The position numbers and the translations under genes were made by a program. DNA of 64,000 bases, taken from Guyanagaster necrorhizus. Taxonomy: Eukaryota > Basidiomycota > Agaricomycetes > Agaricales > Physalacriaceae. The notes below the pieces were generated by a model, which worked only from the letters and a program-made list of their open reading frames with translations, searched no databases and had not been told where the DNA came from. The DNA lies in assembly GCF_019112545.1 (NCBI RefSeq), contig NW_025064924.1, positions 218,681 to 282,680 on the forward strand, written 5' to 3'. Shown here in pieces: positions 9,535 to 21,961 of the stretch; positions within the stretch are counted from its first letter, which is position 1; each line of letters begins with the position of its first letter.

Positions 9535-12500
9535 GCAATTCTACTGAGCTAGCCAAGGAACTCTATGGTATGCAATTCTCAGCCACTAGCTGGGCTAATG
9601 GTATTTCTGTAGTTACTCCTATGCTTACCTCTATTATGCATTCAAATATACCTCAGACTTCTACTACACACACTAATGAATTGCAAAAAAGGGCTCAAGC
9701 ACCTACAGGCTAAACAGAGGCAGTGAGCTCCACTACCTGGCTCAAACTATTTGACACTAAATAGATCTGGAGGGCCATCAAGAATGCCAAGGATGAAGCA
9801 ATGGCTAAAGCTGTGCTTAAAAATTGGGTTCACTGAACATGAGTTGAAGAAGTCATAGATGAGACAATCAAAGAAATGAAGAAAGTCGATCAGTGCCAAG
9901 CTCTGAAATGGCTTGATGAACTCTATGGGCTGTGAAAGTTCATCTGACAGTCCAAAACACCTGGATAGGACCTAGTCACCAAGGCCCAAATTGAAACCCT
10001 CACATCTCAAACGACTCATGCTGTGACCACTCTGATTGACAGCAGCTGCACTGGAAGTTCAATCAACTGAGCCTTCATTGACAGATATAAACTGCTGACC
10101 TGGACTACCATGGCACCAATCCTGGTTTATAATGCAGACAGAATCAAGAATCAGGCCGGTTTGATTACCAAGTTCATCAAACTCAGGCTCACAATTGAGG
10201 ATCATTCCAAATAGATTGACTTAGCTATAACTGACCTCAGGACCAAGAAAATCTTCTTTGGTCACAACTGGCTAATACATCATAATCCACTAATTAATTG
10301 GAAGACCAGGAGGATCATGTTTGCAAGATGCTGATGTCAAAAGATTCTGTTCAAATTACCAGATGAAGACTCAAGAGATCAGTGAGATGAGGAAATGAAG
10401 GATGGAGAAACCATCCTTGCCATTGACCTTCAACAAGAAATACACATTTGGGTGGTCCACCATGCCAACAACCTGGCTATCAAGGCCAACAAACACAAGG
10501 AGGAGAAAACCTTCAAAGAAATGATTTTCAAATGGGCCTGGAATTTCTGAGACCTATTTGAGAAAGAAAGTTTTAATGAGTTGCCAGAACTGAAACTGTG
10601 AGATCATGCAATCAAGCTGATCCTGAATGCCAATGCCAATCTGGATTGCAAGACTTATCCTCTTAGTAATAACAAACAACAAGAGCTTGACAAGTTCCTG
10701 GATGAAAACCTGTCCAGCAGGTGAATTTGACCATCTAAATCTCCAATGGCCTCACCATTCTTCTTTGTTAAAAAAAAGAATGGCAAACTCTGATCAGTCT
10801 AAGACTATTGGAAGCTTAATGAAATGACCATCAAGAATTGTTATCCTCTTCTTTTGATCTCAGAGTTAATAGACAAACTCTATGGTGCCAAATACTACAC
10901 CAAACTTAATGTTCAATGAGACTACAATAATGTCTGCATCAAGGAGAGGGACAAATAAAAGGCAGCATTCAGAACAAATCAGAGATGGTTCAAACTAACT
11001 GTTATATTCTTTGGACTCACAAACTCTCCCACAACCTTCCAGTGGATGATGAATGACATTTTCAAAGAACTCAGAAAAGTGACCATTTACCTTGATGACA
11101 TCTTAATCATGTTGAGGACAAAGGAGAAACATCGAAAGTTGATACAATGAGTACTGGCTCTTATGAGAAAACACAAACTGTTCCTTAAGGCAGAGAAATG
11201 TGAATTCAAGGTGCTTGAGACTAAGTACCTCAGAGTCATTATTAGCAAAGGAAGTATTTGAATGGATCCCATCAAAGTAGCAGAGATAACAGAGTGGCCA
11301 GAGCTGGTCAAGAAGAAAGAATTACAATCATTTCTTGGATTCACAAACTTCTACTGATGTTTCATTAGAGACTACAGTAAGATAGTTTGGCCAATGACAC
11401 AGTTGACCAGCAATGCTCCCTGGACCTGGAGACCTTCCCAACAAACCACCTTTGACAATCTCAAATGACAACTAGCTGAGGATGTGGTTCTTGCTATTCC
11501 CACTCAGGAAGAAAAATTCTGAGTGGAGGCTGACTCTAGTGAGAGAGCTATTGGCACTGTGCTCTCCTAGAAATAAGACAAGAAGTGGCACCCAGTTGCA
11601 TTCCTTTCAAAGATGCTCACTATCACCAAGTGAAACTATGATAAGAAATTACTGGCTATCATGCTTGCCCTTGAAGAATGGTAATATTATCTGATTGGAG
11701 CCACAGAAGTTTTTGAGATCTGGACAGATCATCAGAATCTTTGATACTTCTTCCAACCCCAGAAAACTCCAGAAACTAAACCACTGGTAGGCCAGATAGA
11801 TCATGAAGCTTAGTCAATATCAATATATGCTCTATCACAAAGCAGGAGTGGCCAACAAGAAGGCTGACCTCCTTAGCCAATGGGCAGATCACAATCAAGG
11901 TGGAGCTGATAATGAGGAGGTGACATTATTATAGCCCAAACATTTCAGGGCTATGATAATGCCAATAGAAGAAGAAATCCATGAGCACATCAAGAGTGCA
12001 ACCTGGGACAACCACAAATAGGATCAGTGAGTAGCCTCATCTCTTAATCATGAGCAAGGAATGATGAAGAACAGGAGATTGATCTGCTATGATGGGTGAA
12101 TCTATATTCCCCAGGATCAAGGATTATATGGTGAAATCATTATCACTTGTCATGACCATGCTACTGCTGGCCACCTTGGCATTGGCAAAACCAAAGAGTT
12201 AATAGTATGAGAATACTGGTAGCCTAAAATAGGCAATGATATCATCATATACATCAAGGCATGCAAAGTCTATCAGCAGAGCAAATTATCAACACAAGCA
12301 TGAGCAGCTCCACTTCACCCAAATGAGGTTCCATCAACATGATCACTGGACTTCCAGACTGTAATGGCTATAATGCAATCCTTGTCATAGTTGATCGATT
12401 CTCAAAGATGATCATCTCAATCACCTGTTTAATAGAATTAACTTCCAAGGGATGGACAAAAATCCTATATGATGAGGTTTATACTAAGTATGGTATGCCT

Positions 12501-13850
12501 CAAATAGTAATCTCAGATAGAGGATCCCAATTCATCTCAAAATTCCTGGATGACCTCTATTGCCTCCTGAATATCAAGTGAAATGCATCCACTGCATACT
12601 ATCTCCAAAGTGATGAACAAACAGAACAGGCAAATCAAGAAGTAGAAAAGTACCTCCACCTCTTTATTAACTATCAATAAGATGACTAGATCAGATAACT
12701 GGCTCTTGCCATCTTCTAGCATAACAACTGAGTCCACTCAGCTACAAAGAAGACACTATTTTTTATTAACTATGACAGACACCCAAATATTATGCAAACC
12801 AAATAATACTGCATCACAACCCCCACATCCACAGACTTTACCACTATCATGGCCAACATCCATGCTAAGACAAAAACAGCACTTGAAAAGGCAGTCTCGA
12901 TGATAAAAGCCCAATACAATAAACACCACTGGCCTGCATACACATATACTGTTAGTGACAAAGTGTGGCTTAACACCTCCAACCTTCATCTCCCACACCT
13001 GAAATGCAAGTTGGCTGATAAGTGCACTGGCCTATTTCCAATCATATTCAAAACTGGAGTCAGCACTTATAAACTCAAATTGCCATCAATCTGGAAGATC
13101 CACAATATTTTTAATAAGATATTACTAACCCCATACATCACATCAGCCTTTTCCAATCAAGAGCAACCTCTACCACCACTCTTAGATCTGATCGACAATG
13201 AGAAACACTATAAAGTTGATTAGATATTAAACTACAAAGTATGAAAAGTCAAAGCAAAGGGAGGTGGAATGACAACAACTGTCAACTATCTTGTCAGCTG
13301 GAAGGAGTACAGGCCAGAATCAAATCAGTGGATAAATGAAAAACAGATGAATGCTGACACTATCATACATGACTATTGTTACAATTTATCTATTTCTCTT
13401 TCTATTTAACCCCCATGATTAGTTAGGACATCCTCTTTTGAATCATGAGAAGGGCTTAGTCATCACAATCCAGTCGTTGTCATAGTTCAACAACAGATGG
13501 CCCCAACCACACAATCAACCTATTATGTACAGTAATGATGCTCAAGGATGATGAGCACCATGGACACAGACAGACACAATAAGTAGAAATATTATTAGTA
13601 CATACAAAACAGTATTTAAGACCCATAGCTCTCACTGGGATACCCCAGCTTCAAGCTAAAGTTTATATTCATACCATTCTACTCTCAAGCCACATTGTGG
13701 CCTTGTGACACACTGAACCAGAGACATAATATAAGTGAATTCAGATGATCCCTCAAAGTGTGAAGGGACATCTGTCTATCACATGTCTAGGATCATGTGC
13801 TGCTTGGGCTTAACAACTATGAACTATCCCTTAATTAAGTCATTGGAATG
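9535..13850 (+). pseudogene. pol: pol remnant of element 2
   Basis: Colinear with element 1 Pol. It contains retropepsin (about 10020-10330), RT (about 10580-11380, YLDDIL at about 11090), RNase H (about 11450-11760), integrase (about 12130-12750, including ISDRGSQF) and chromodomain (about 13190-13376), with the last codons displaced to 13821-13850 by an inserted solo LTR. Stops are spread over the whole length and cannot be suppressed. Confidence 0.9.
13377..13815 (+). repeat. Solo LTR inside element 2 pol (439 bp)
   Basis: TGTTACAATTTATC to GGGCTTAACA, flanked by the perfect 5-bp duplication ACTAT (13372-13376 and 13816-13820). The pol reading HDY-ELSL continues across it. It is left by LTR-LTR recombination of a full element that inserted after element 2. 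Confidence 0.92.
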
Positions 13851-13871
13851 ATGGTCTTAAGGAGAGGGTAA

Positions 13872-14329
13872 TGTTATGATTTTTCTATTCTTCTTCTTGA
13901 TTAACCTCTATTTATGCTTAGTCAGAGCACTAGAACAGGTGCTTAAGACCATGAGACAAAGCTTAGTTATCACAACTAGCCAAGTCTGTCATTGTCTTTC
14001 AATGCAATAGTGTTGTCTGACAATGCACAATTGCTCTTTTATGTATAGCATTGATGCTCAAGGACAATGGGCATAAAAGACTTGACAATGCACAAATAGT
14101 AGTAGTATATTTAGAAGAACCTTGTATGGTATTTAAGAGGCTCACTCTTGCTGGTAAACCCCAGCTTTGAGCTAAAGTTTATTCACACTGTTCTACTCTT
14201 GAGCCAATTCTCTTTGGCCTTGTGACACACTGGTCCAGAAGTGCACCAGTAGATTCAGATGACTGCCTGAAGTGCAAGGCAGCTTCTGTCTATCATGAGT
14301 TTCTGTCCACATAATGCTTGGGTCTAACA
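13872..14329 (+). repeat. 3' LTR of element 2 (458 bp)
   Basis: Preceded by the purine tract AAGGAGAGGGTAA. Begins TGTTATGATTTTTC and ends GGTCTAACA. It contains CCCCAGCTTTGAGCTAAAG, the CpG-decayed transcript start region. Confidence 0.88.
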
Positions 14330-15027
14330 AAAACCTCATTCTTTGTCAACTATGGGCAATATCTGCATATCACTGCTTTGACCTGATATTGTCCCACAAC
14401 TTTCATCTCTACAACTTTCATGGAACAAATAGTGAAGATTCATGATAAAATGAAGACTGAACTCAAAAAAGCCACCATAGCAATAAAATATCAGTATGAC
14501 AAATCTCACCATCCCACTATTAAATATAATATCAGAGACTGAGTCTGGCATGATACCTCTAATCTCCACCTCTCACAACTGAAGAAAAAACTAGCCAACA
14601 AATATACTGGCCTATTTTTAATCATAAAGAAAGTTAATGCATCTGCATATCAACTCACACTTCCATCTATATAGAAGGTCCATTAGTCTTCAATAAGATA
14701 TTGCTTTTTCCATACACTCCATCTGCTTTTTTTAACCAGGAAGTTTCACTCTCACCCTCCTCCCTCCTCTTCTCAGAATCTAAATTGATTGAAGACAAGG
14801 AACATTATAAGATTGAACAAATTCTTGACTATCAACTTTATTGAACTCATGGCCATCATAGTGCTGGCTCCAATTTCCATATTGAATATCTTGTCAAATA
14901 GAAGGGCTATAGGCTGGAGTCAAACTAGTAGGTGCATGAGCATGACATGAATGCTGATATGATTATTTACAACCATGAATTATCTCTTAATTAAGCTATC
15001 AGAATGATGATCTTAAGGAGAGGATAA
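14330..15027 (+). pseudogene. pol: Element 3: 3' end of a Ty3 pol
   Basis: Starts in the integrase C-terminal region (FFVNYG, homologous to element 1 at about 6797) and runs through the GPY-like segment to a decayed chromodomain (about 14800-14990), ending in a purine tract AAGGAGAGGATAA. The rest of element 3 lies upstream of element 2's insertion, outside the window. Confidence 0.85.
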
Positions 15028-15480
15028 TATTATGATTTTCCTATCTTTTCTATATCTTATCTTATCAGATGTCTATCTTATCACCAGATGCTGAGGATTG
15101 TGAAATTGTTGCTATATAAGACAATAAACATGATAGGTGAGTTATGATAATGACAGTCAAGACCATCTTAATAACAAACAATACCCATTTGCTTTATATC
15201 TGATGACCAAACACTATAGCATTGCAATACAGAGAGATATAATAGCACTAGAACTATATTTATCAATACCAGATATATATATAAGTAGGACAGCTCTCAC
15301 TGATATACCCTAGCTTTGAGCTAAAGTTTTATTTACACTACTTCTCTCTCTTGAGCTTACTATTGGAATGCCTTGATACACAGACTCAAAAACACATAAG
15401 TGGACTTTAGCATGATTGTATGAATGTGATACAATGCTAGTTTATCATGTGTTACAGTCATGTGTCAAGCAGATCTAACA
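15028..15480 (+). repeat. LTR shared by elements 3 and 4 (453 bp)
   Basis: Preceded by the purine tract of element 3 and followed directly by the primer-binding site (15484-15494) and leader of element 4, so a single LTR serves as 3' LTR of one and 5' LTR of the next. The transcript-start motif AGCTTTGAGCT is at 15312-15322. The first bases are TATTATG, a decayed TGTTATG. Confidence 0.85.
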
Positions 15481-15539
15481 ATTAGCTCAAAGCTTTCTAT
15501 ATCTTTTTTTTTATGCATATTAGAGGTGAAGAAAACTGA

Positions 15540-17171
15540 ATGCTATCAACTGCTGATCTCACCATCAACTTCTTCAAGCTCTTGAGCACTATTATCAGCA
15601 TCCTGCTTGAGCTTTATGCTTTTGCTCTTCTCTGCTGAGAAAACCAGTCTGTTATCAGTCAGATTCTCTGATATTATGTCTTTTTAGTAAATCTCTTCTG
15701 CACCATCTATTGCCTGGACATCTCCAAACTCTCTCTTTACAACATTCTCTGAGATATTCTAGAACTCAGAAACCTTTCATCTCTCTTACCTCTTAGACCA
15801 GCAGGCACTAAAATCCCCTATGAGTCTCTGAACTCAGAAATCTCTCTCAGATCTATACTTGAGACAGCCTCTGAAGATGAGACTGTAGGAACTGGTACAG
15901 AGATATCAGAAGTATTGTCCATAATATGGCAAAACTGCTGATTCACAGTCTCTTGAAACCCATTTCCAGAACAGTATGATATCCAGCTTGAAGGTTTCAT
16001 TAGTGATCTCTCAGAAGACTTCTGAGTCACTCCTGCTAGCAGCTTCATCACTGCCCTCTCTGAGTCTGACTCATTCAGCAATAATTCAACATTGACAATG
16101 AAGCCTCTGATGACAGCTCTTCCTCTGACTTTCTTTGAAGAAGAGATAGGCAAGGAGTGGAATGAAGAAACTATATAGAAGGAGATCTAACAGATGTTTA
16201 AAGAAGAATTTTTGGAAATATATTAGGACAGGATATAAGCACTCTCCATGGACATTGCATGGAGAGTGACTTCCATGGGAAGAAGATATTTAATTGCTGA
16301 TATCATTGAATATATAACTACTTTGCAATACTATGCAACTGAACAAGTAATATACATCTTCAATAAATGATACCCTGACAACACTAAGACTAAGTTGCTG
16401 CCCTATTTACTTGCATCAGAATCCTAACTGATACTGGAGATATCATCTGTTCTGCTAAAACAGGCTATATACACAGCCTTCTCAGTCTGATCAGCAATCA
16501 GGACTATTTTCTCACACTGATTGACTCTAACTATCCAACACTCATATCTGTTATGATTTTTCCATTTTCTTTTCTTTTTTCTTCAGGAATGACCCCTATC
16601 TTTGCTTAGTCAGGGTATTTAGGCCAGCGCTTAGGACTGTGGGAATGCTTAGCTCAGCACCCAGCTGGTCACTCTCCTGTTATGCTGCTGTGTGCTGTGA
16701 AGGGAGAGACAATGTTCCTTTTGTCCTTCAATTGCAGTGCAGCAGTAACAGCACAACAGCAAGACAACAGCTTTTGTGGAGAGCCTAGCAACAGCAGGGG
16801 TAACAGCTCTACAACAGATGATATCTTTTGTGAACAGTTATTAATAGCCAGATAACAGAACAGTATTTAAGCAGTTTAGTTCTCGCTGTAATACCCCAGT
16901 CTCGAACTAAAGTTTATTCTTCACCATCTACTCTTGAGCTCAAGCTTCTTGCCATGCCTTGAACCATGATAGTCACATGGGATTTGGGCTTAACAATATC
17001 AGTATCTGTGGCCAAACACCTATGGGAGCTGACTGTTTGCTGGCCAAAATGAACTAATGTCTTCAGATGCTAGTGAGTCAAAACTGCTAGCACCAGCTGA
17101 TGATAATGATAAGGACAACCTCTGAGTCAGTAACTTTAAAATTATCAATAGAATCAAGATGAAGAAAGGAA
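15540..17171 (+). pseudogene. ORF1/gag 5' remnant of element 4
   Basis: Begins with ATG at 15540 in the conserved ACTGAATG context. The N-terminus again gives a hydrophobic stretch (FFKLLSTIISILLEL) like ORF1 of element 1. Later parts correspond to the ORF1/gag overlap. Interrupted by the solo LTR at 16549 and by many stops. It ends at the copia insertion. Confidence 0.75.
16549..16995 (+). repeat. Solo LTR in element 4 gag (447 bp)
   Basis: TGTTATGATTTTTCC to GGGCTTAACA with the perfect 5-bp duplication ATATC (16544-16548 and 16996-17000). It keeps some CpG near the transcript start (CTCGCTG, TCTCGAAC), suggesting it is younger than its host. Confidence 0.92.
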
Positions 17172-17383
17172 TGTTAGCAGCAATTGGAGGAATAGAGAAC
17201 CTGTTATTAGTGGTATGACTATGGAACTTATATACCTCTACAGGTATTCTGGTAAGTTCTACTGTTTTATAATTGTAGCTAAGCAGATAATATAGAATCT
17301 TCAAGCATCAGTATGACTTTTGCATGTATGAGTAAGGCCTGTTCACTGGTTCAATATTAGTGCATTGGCTTATTTGGCTAACA
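17172..17383 (-). repeat. 3' LTR of the copia element
   Basis: About 212 bp, aligned by eye to 21740-21961 with scattered substitutions and small indels. Shared blocks include GTTATTAGTGGT and CTCTACAGGTATTCT. Confidence 0.88.
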
Positions 17384-17399
17384 CTCTCCCTTGAGCCAA

Positions 17400-20300
17400 A
17401 ATCATTCCAAGCTTCTGAACAAGAGGTTGAAATTTAAATGAGGCCAGTGCCTTGATGAGAATGTCAGCTGTCATCTCATTCACAGGGTAATAGATGATAT
17501 TGAGTATTTCTGCCTGTATTTTGTTATAGATAAAATGATACTATATATCAATATGTTTGGTTTGTGCATAGAATTGACCAAGGTCTGTATGTGCTAGGGA
17601 GATTGCTGATTGATTGTCACTGTAAATTGTGAGAGAAAATGTAACTATGCTGAATATTTCTGAGATAAAGGCATAGAACCAAAGTGTCTCCTTGGCTGTG
17701 GAGGTCATTGCAATATACTTGACTTTAGTAGTTGATAAAGCAACAATTTCTTGCTGCTTTGATGATCATGATACAGCAGCACTATTCAAGATGAATGCAT
17801 AGTCTGATATAGCTTTTTTTGTTTCAAGTGACATTCTATCAGCATCACCAAAGATGTCAAGGCCTAAAGTCTCATCTGATGCACCATAAGTCAGGTTCAG
17901 AGTCTGAGTGCCTTTCAGATATTGAAGTACTTGTTTTGCTGCATTCCAGTGTAGATGACTAAGATTATTGACAAAATGTGAGAGTATACAGACTGTGAAT
18001 GCTAAGTCTGAGCATGTGGCTGTAGCAAGCTAGACAAGTCCTCCAACCAGTTTCTGGTATGGAACATCTTGCATGTCATCAATAGCTTTATGATTGGATA
18101 GAGTAGAGTATTATTTGCATGAGAGCTGGGTGGATGGATCAAAGAGAATAGAAACAGCTTTATATTCTGTCATATGGAATTTTTGTAGAAGAGAATCAAT
18201 GTAAGTGGTCTGTGAGAGTGCTAAAGTGTGTTTCTTTCTGTCTCATGTGATCTCCATACTCAGTAGCCAGCTGATCAGTCTAAGCATTGTGATTTTAAAG
18301 ATGCAACCAATTTCTTCTTGTATTTTATTGATTAGTGTAGGTGAGTTACTGGTAATAGTGCTATGATCAATGTGGATAGTAATAAATATGAAATCATGCT
18401 CTTGATTAAAATAATAGACTGCATGATCTGATTTGAGAGAGTAGACACCTAGCATGGCAAGTGTTGATGTTAGCTTCTTATACCATTTACAGCTAGATTG
18501 TTTAAGTTCATATATTGTGCATCATAGATATATGACATCATTTGAGTTTTCATTAGTGTAATAAGATGGCTGTTTCATGAAAATCTTTTTATCAGCTGAG
18601 AACTCAAACACTTTGATGTCTCAATCAAAACATGCAGCAAGTGAGAGAATAATATAGAGTGAGGATAGTTTTGCTGTGAGTGAAAATATCTCAAAGTAAT
18701 CTACTTCTTGGACTTGAGTGAATTCTCATGCAACAAAATGAGCCTTGTATTTGTTAATTTCTCTATTAGCTCTTTGCTTAATTTGTAATGCTCATTTTGA
18801 TCTGATGATATTGTGTCCAATTGGCCTTGGCATCAGTCTATTATCAAATGTGCCTGTTCTCTTTATTACTTTCATCTCAATGTCCATAGCCTGCTTGAAC
18901 AGTGGCCAGTCTTTTCTCATCATTTCTTCTTTTATACTTGGTTCATCAGACAGGTCTCCTCTGGCTGAATATGCATACTCCATAATATTTGAGTTAGTGA
19001 CTGACTCAGTCTCAGAAAAATGAGCAGCTCAATGTGTCCAAGTACCTTCAATAATGTTTTTCACAGTAATTTTACTTGAAATTTCTTATGCTGCAATCAG
19101 TTTAGTTGGATTTAGTGTTGGGCTTAATAGTGAGATGTCTGGTGGTATAGTGAGTGGAGAACCTGATAGAGAAAGTGATATTTGTTTAGACAATGCAGGT
19201 GTGTGCTGAATGTTTTTGGTTTTTTTTTAATCACTAACTTCTTCATTCTCCCCCTCATTTAGCACTCTATGTATCCCTCCTTCACTTCTGCATGTTTCTG
19301 GGAATTTGATGCTATATTTGACATGTATGGTACAACTATTTAGATAATAGATCTGATGTCTATTACTTTCTTAGTCAAAATCAAGCCACTGACTCTTACA
19401 AGCATATCCTTCAAGCTTTGAACTATCTCCAACATGTACTCAGATCTTGCAGCCCCATTCTTAGATGTTCTGTAAGTCTGGTTTCAATTTATGGAACACT
19501 TTGTATAGTGTATAGTCACTAATAGCCTTTGATGATATCTGATTCTTTAATCAAATAGCATGCTTCAGTGCTTCACTCCACAAGTTATTTGGTAGTCCTG
19601 CAGCATAAAGCATAGCTCAGACCTTTTCAAGAAGCATTCAATTGAGTCTCTCAGTGACTCCATTGTGCTCAGATGTATCATAGACTATGAAGCAACACTG
19701 GATTTCTTTCTCAGCTATGCAGTCATTGAATTCATGACTTTTGTACTCTCCTCCTTCATCTGAATGTAATGTTTTTATCTTGATACCATGTGTCTTATCC
19801 TATCTCACCTCAAGATCCTTAAATGACTGTAATGTTTCCTTTTTTGAGTGGAATAGCATGACTACAGAATAATGTAATGTATTATCTGTAAATGTGACAT
19901 AGTATTTTTTATGCTGGAGTGTCTCAATTATCACTGGTCCCCATATATCACTGTGGACTTGATCATCTACTCTCTCTGATGCATTATTTTCTCTGGTCTT
20001 AGACATCACTTTTCTCATTATTCTACCATGAAGATATAATGGGTATTGCTCCTTTGAGGTAGAAATTCCTTTATCAAGTTTTAGACCATCAACTAATTGA
20101 TCCTTGATAAGCTTTTTTGCTGTATTGATAGAGAGATGACCTATCAAACAATGTAGTTCATTCAGTGTGATAATATATGGTCCATCATCAATATGATAGG
20201 TTTCTAGGTGGGATGTCTGTACATAAAGTCTATATAGCCCATTGATATAAGGTATTAATCTGATTTGATGATGCTTCTTATTAAAAATATGGCACTTTTT

Positions 20301-20800
20301 ATCTTTAAAGTCAAGAGAATATTCTGCCTGAGTGATATGGCTAACAGAAAGTAGTGTAACTCCAAGGTTAGATGCATAGAGTATATCATTAACAAGAGCC
20401 TTTGTTGTCTGATTCTTTCCATTAGGAATTGTGATACACATGTCACCCTTTCTGAGTGCTTTGAACTTCTTCTTATCTGCTGCTATTATTTCTTGAGGCT
20501 TGATAGCCATATAGTTCATCAGCCAATAGTGTGATAGTGTCATATGCTGTGTAGCACTGAAGTCAAAGATATTGATTTCATACTGATGTTCTGAGTCAGC
20601 AGCAGCTGTCACAAAATTCCCAGAAGTCAGTGAGGTTATTTCTTCTATAAGTTCTGATGTACTGATATCTAATTTATCAGTTTCATTGTCATCCTCTTCT
20701 TCACTGTTGCTGACATTCTGGAGTGCTAGTAGATCTGAGAAGTTATCTTCTTCTTTTTCTTCCTCTGCAAACCATGCAGCATCAAATTTCTTATCTGTCT
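17400..20800 (-). pseudogene. pol: copia pol remnant
   Basis: From right to left: protease region with decayed DSGA (FDFSATQHMT, near 20570), GAG-pre-integrase (LIGHLSINTAKKL near 20140), integrase core (about 19650-20000), reverse transcriptase (about 18240-18980, catalytic YVDD degraded to HIDH near 18370) and copia-type RNase H (about 17400-17900, SDNQSAISLAH and TKHIDI). It has numerous stops in the 3' half but a 371-codon open stretch at 19800-20915. Confidence 0.88.
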
Positions 20801-21665
20801 TTGCTGAATTTGTCTGTCTATGCCCCTTTCTCAGTCCTTGTCCTTCTTTTCCTTCTTCCTTTGCCCAACAATCTCTCACCATATGTTTCTTCTGATGGCA
20901 GTTATAACACTCCACTGATTTCTTTGACTTTTTTCCACTGTTCCCACTATAGAATGTGGCTTCTTTCTCACTCTTTTCTGACCTGACCTTTCATTGGTCT
21001 GCTTTGTCACTGATTCCCTGTAGCATTATGTCAAGATCAAGAGTCTTACTAAGAAGTGTGGATATGCCTATAAACACAGAGAGATATGTTTCAAATAAGG
21101 CAGAAAGTGATCTTAAGACTATTGTAACAAAGTTATCATTATCTGAGTCAGCTTTCATTGTGATGAGATTCTTGCATATAGATTGTAGCTTTGTTAGATG
21201 AGTTTTCATATCACCTTCTTCTGTGCACTGCTCATCCTGGAGCTTTTGGTGCAGATTAACTGTGACCATCTTTGATTTCTTCTCATACTCTGACTTCATC
21301 TTCTCCCACATCACTTTTGTCATTGCTTCACCCTTCACCTTTAAGAATAATGAATCCAAGATGACTGAGATGATTCCCTGTTTGATTACAGCCTGCTCAG
21401 ACTTTCAAATCTGACACTTTTTTGCATATTTGTTTATCACCTTTGTCCTATCTGCTGTGGGGTTCTTGGAGTCTACCATGGCAGATGAGGTCAGTTCAGC
21501 CACAATTGCAATGTCCTTGAAATGGTCACTCAGACCAGCAGCATCAATAGCAAAACAAAAACAGTCATAAAAGAAGATCCAGTTTATGCTATTGGCCTTG
21601 CATGTAGGGAGTTTTGCAAAGTACTTACCAAGTTTTACAGTGGATGAGAAAGTGTTGGTGGACAT
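20800..21665 (-). pseudogene. copia gag remnant
   Basis: Starts with ATG at 21665 (MSTNTFSSTVKLGKYFAKL), a typical copia Gag N-terminus of basidiomycete elements, then a UBN2-type Gag region (20991-21359, WEKMKSEYEKKSKM) and a CCHC zinc knuckle CYNCHQKKHMVRDC near 20870-20910. A few stops separate the parts. Confidence 0.85.
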
Positions 21666-21739
21666 ATTAGAGTGATTGTGAGTATATGCAAGATGAGTTT
21701 GTTATCATTAAGATTTAATTATGATTGAGACCTATAACC

Positions 21740-21961
21740 TGTTAGCAGCAATAAGGAAATGGAGAGATAAAGAATCTGTTATTAGTGGTACAACTACAAA
21801 ACTTATATATCTCTACAGGTATTCTAGTAAGTTCTACTACTATTCTATAATTGTAGCTAAGTGAATAATATAGAATCTTCAAGCATCAACATGACTTTTG
21901 CATGTATGGGTAAGGCCTGTTCACTAGTTTAATATTAGTGCATTGGCTTGTTCAGCTAATA
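21740..21961 (-). repeat. 5' LTR of the copia element
   Basis: About 222 bp, direct repeat of 17172-17383. Its promoter end is on the right because the element is on the minus strand. Confidence 0.88.

Larger units (their letters stand above)
7905..14329 (+). mobile_element. Element 2: CpG-decayed Ty3 element hosting element 1
   Basis: Sequence resumes in the gag region homologous to 1930-1970 of element 1 and runs colinearly through gag, pol and a 3' LTR (13872-14329). Its 5' part lies upstream of the window. Very many TGA/TAG stops occur where element 1 has CGA/CAG. A solo LTR interrupts the pol end at 13377. Downstream, at 14330, the integrase of another element resumes, so element 2 is itself nested. 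Confidence 0.9.
17172..21961 (-). mobile_element. Ty1/copia element inserted in element 4 gag
   Basis: Two direct LTRs: 17172-17383 and 21740-21961, both TGTTAGCAGCA at the left end and ending GGCTAACA/CAGCTAATA. Between them, on the minus strand, lie gag, a CCHC knuckle, protease, GAG-pre-integrase, integrase, RT and RNase H in copia order. A purine tract (rc of 17384-17397, GGCTCAAGGGAGAG) lies against the 3' LTR. Flanks AGGAA and AGAGA are not an exact target duplication, so the ends have mutated or my LTR limits are off by a few bases. Confidence 0.9.
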
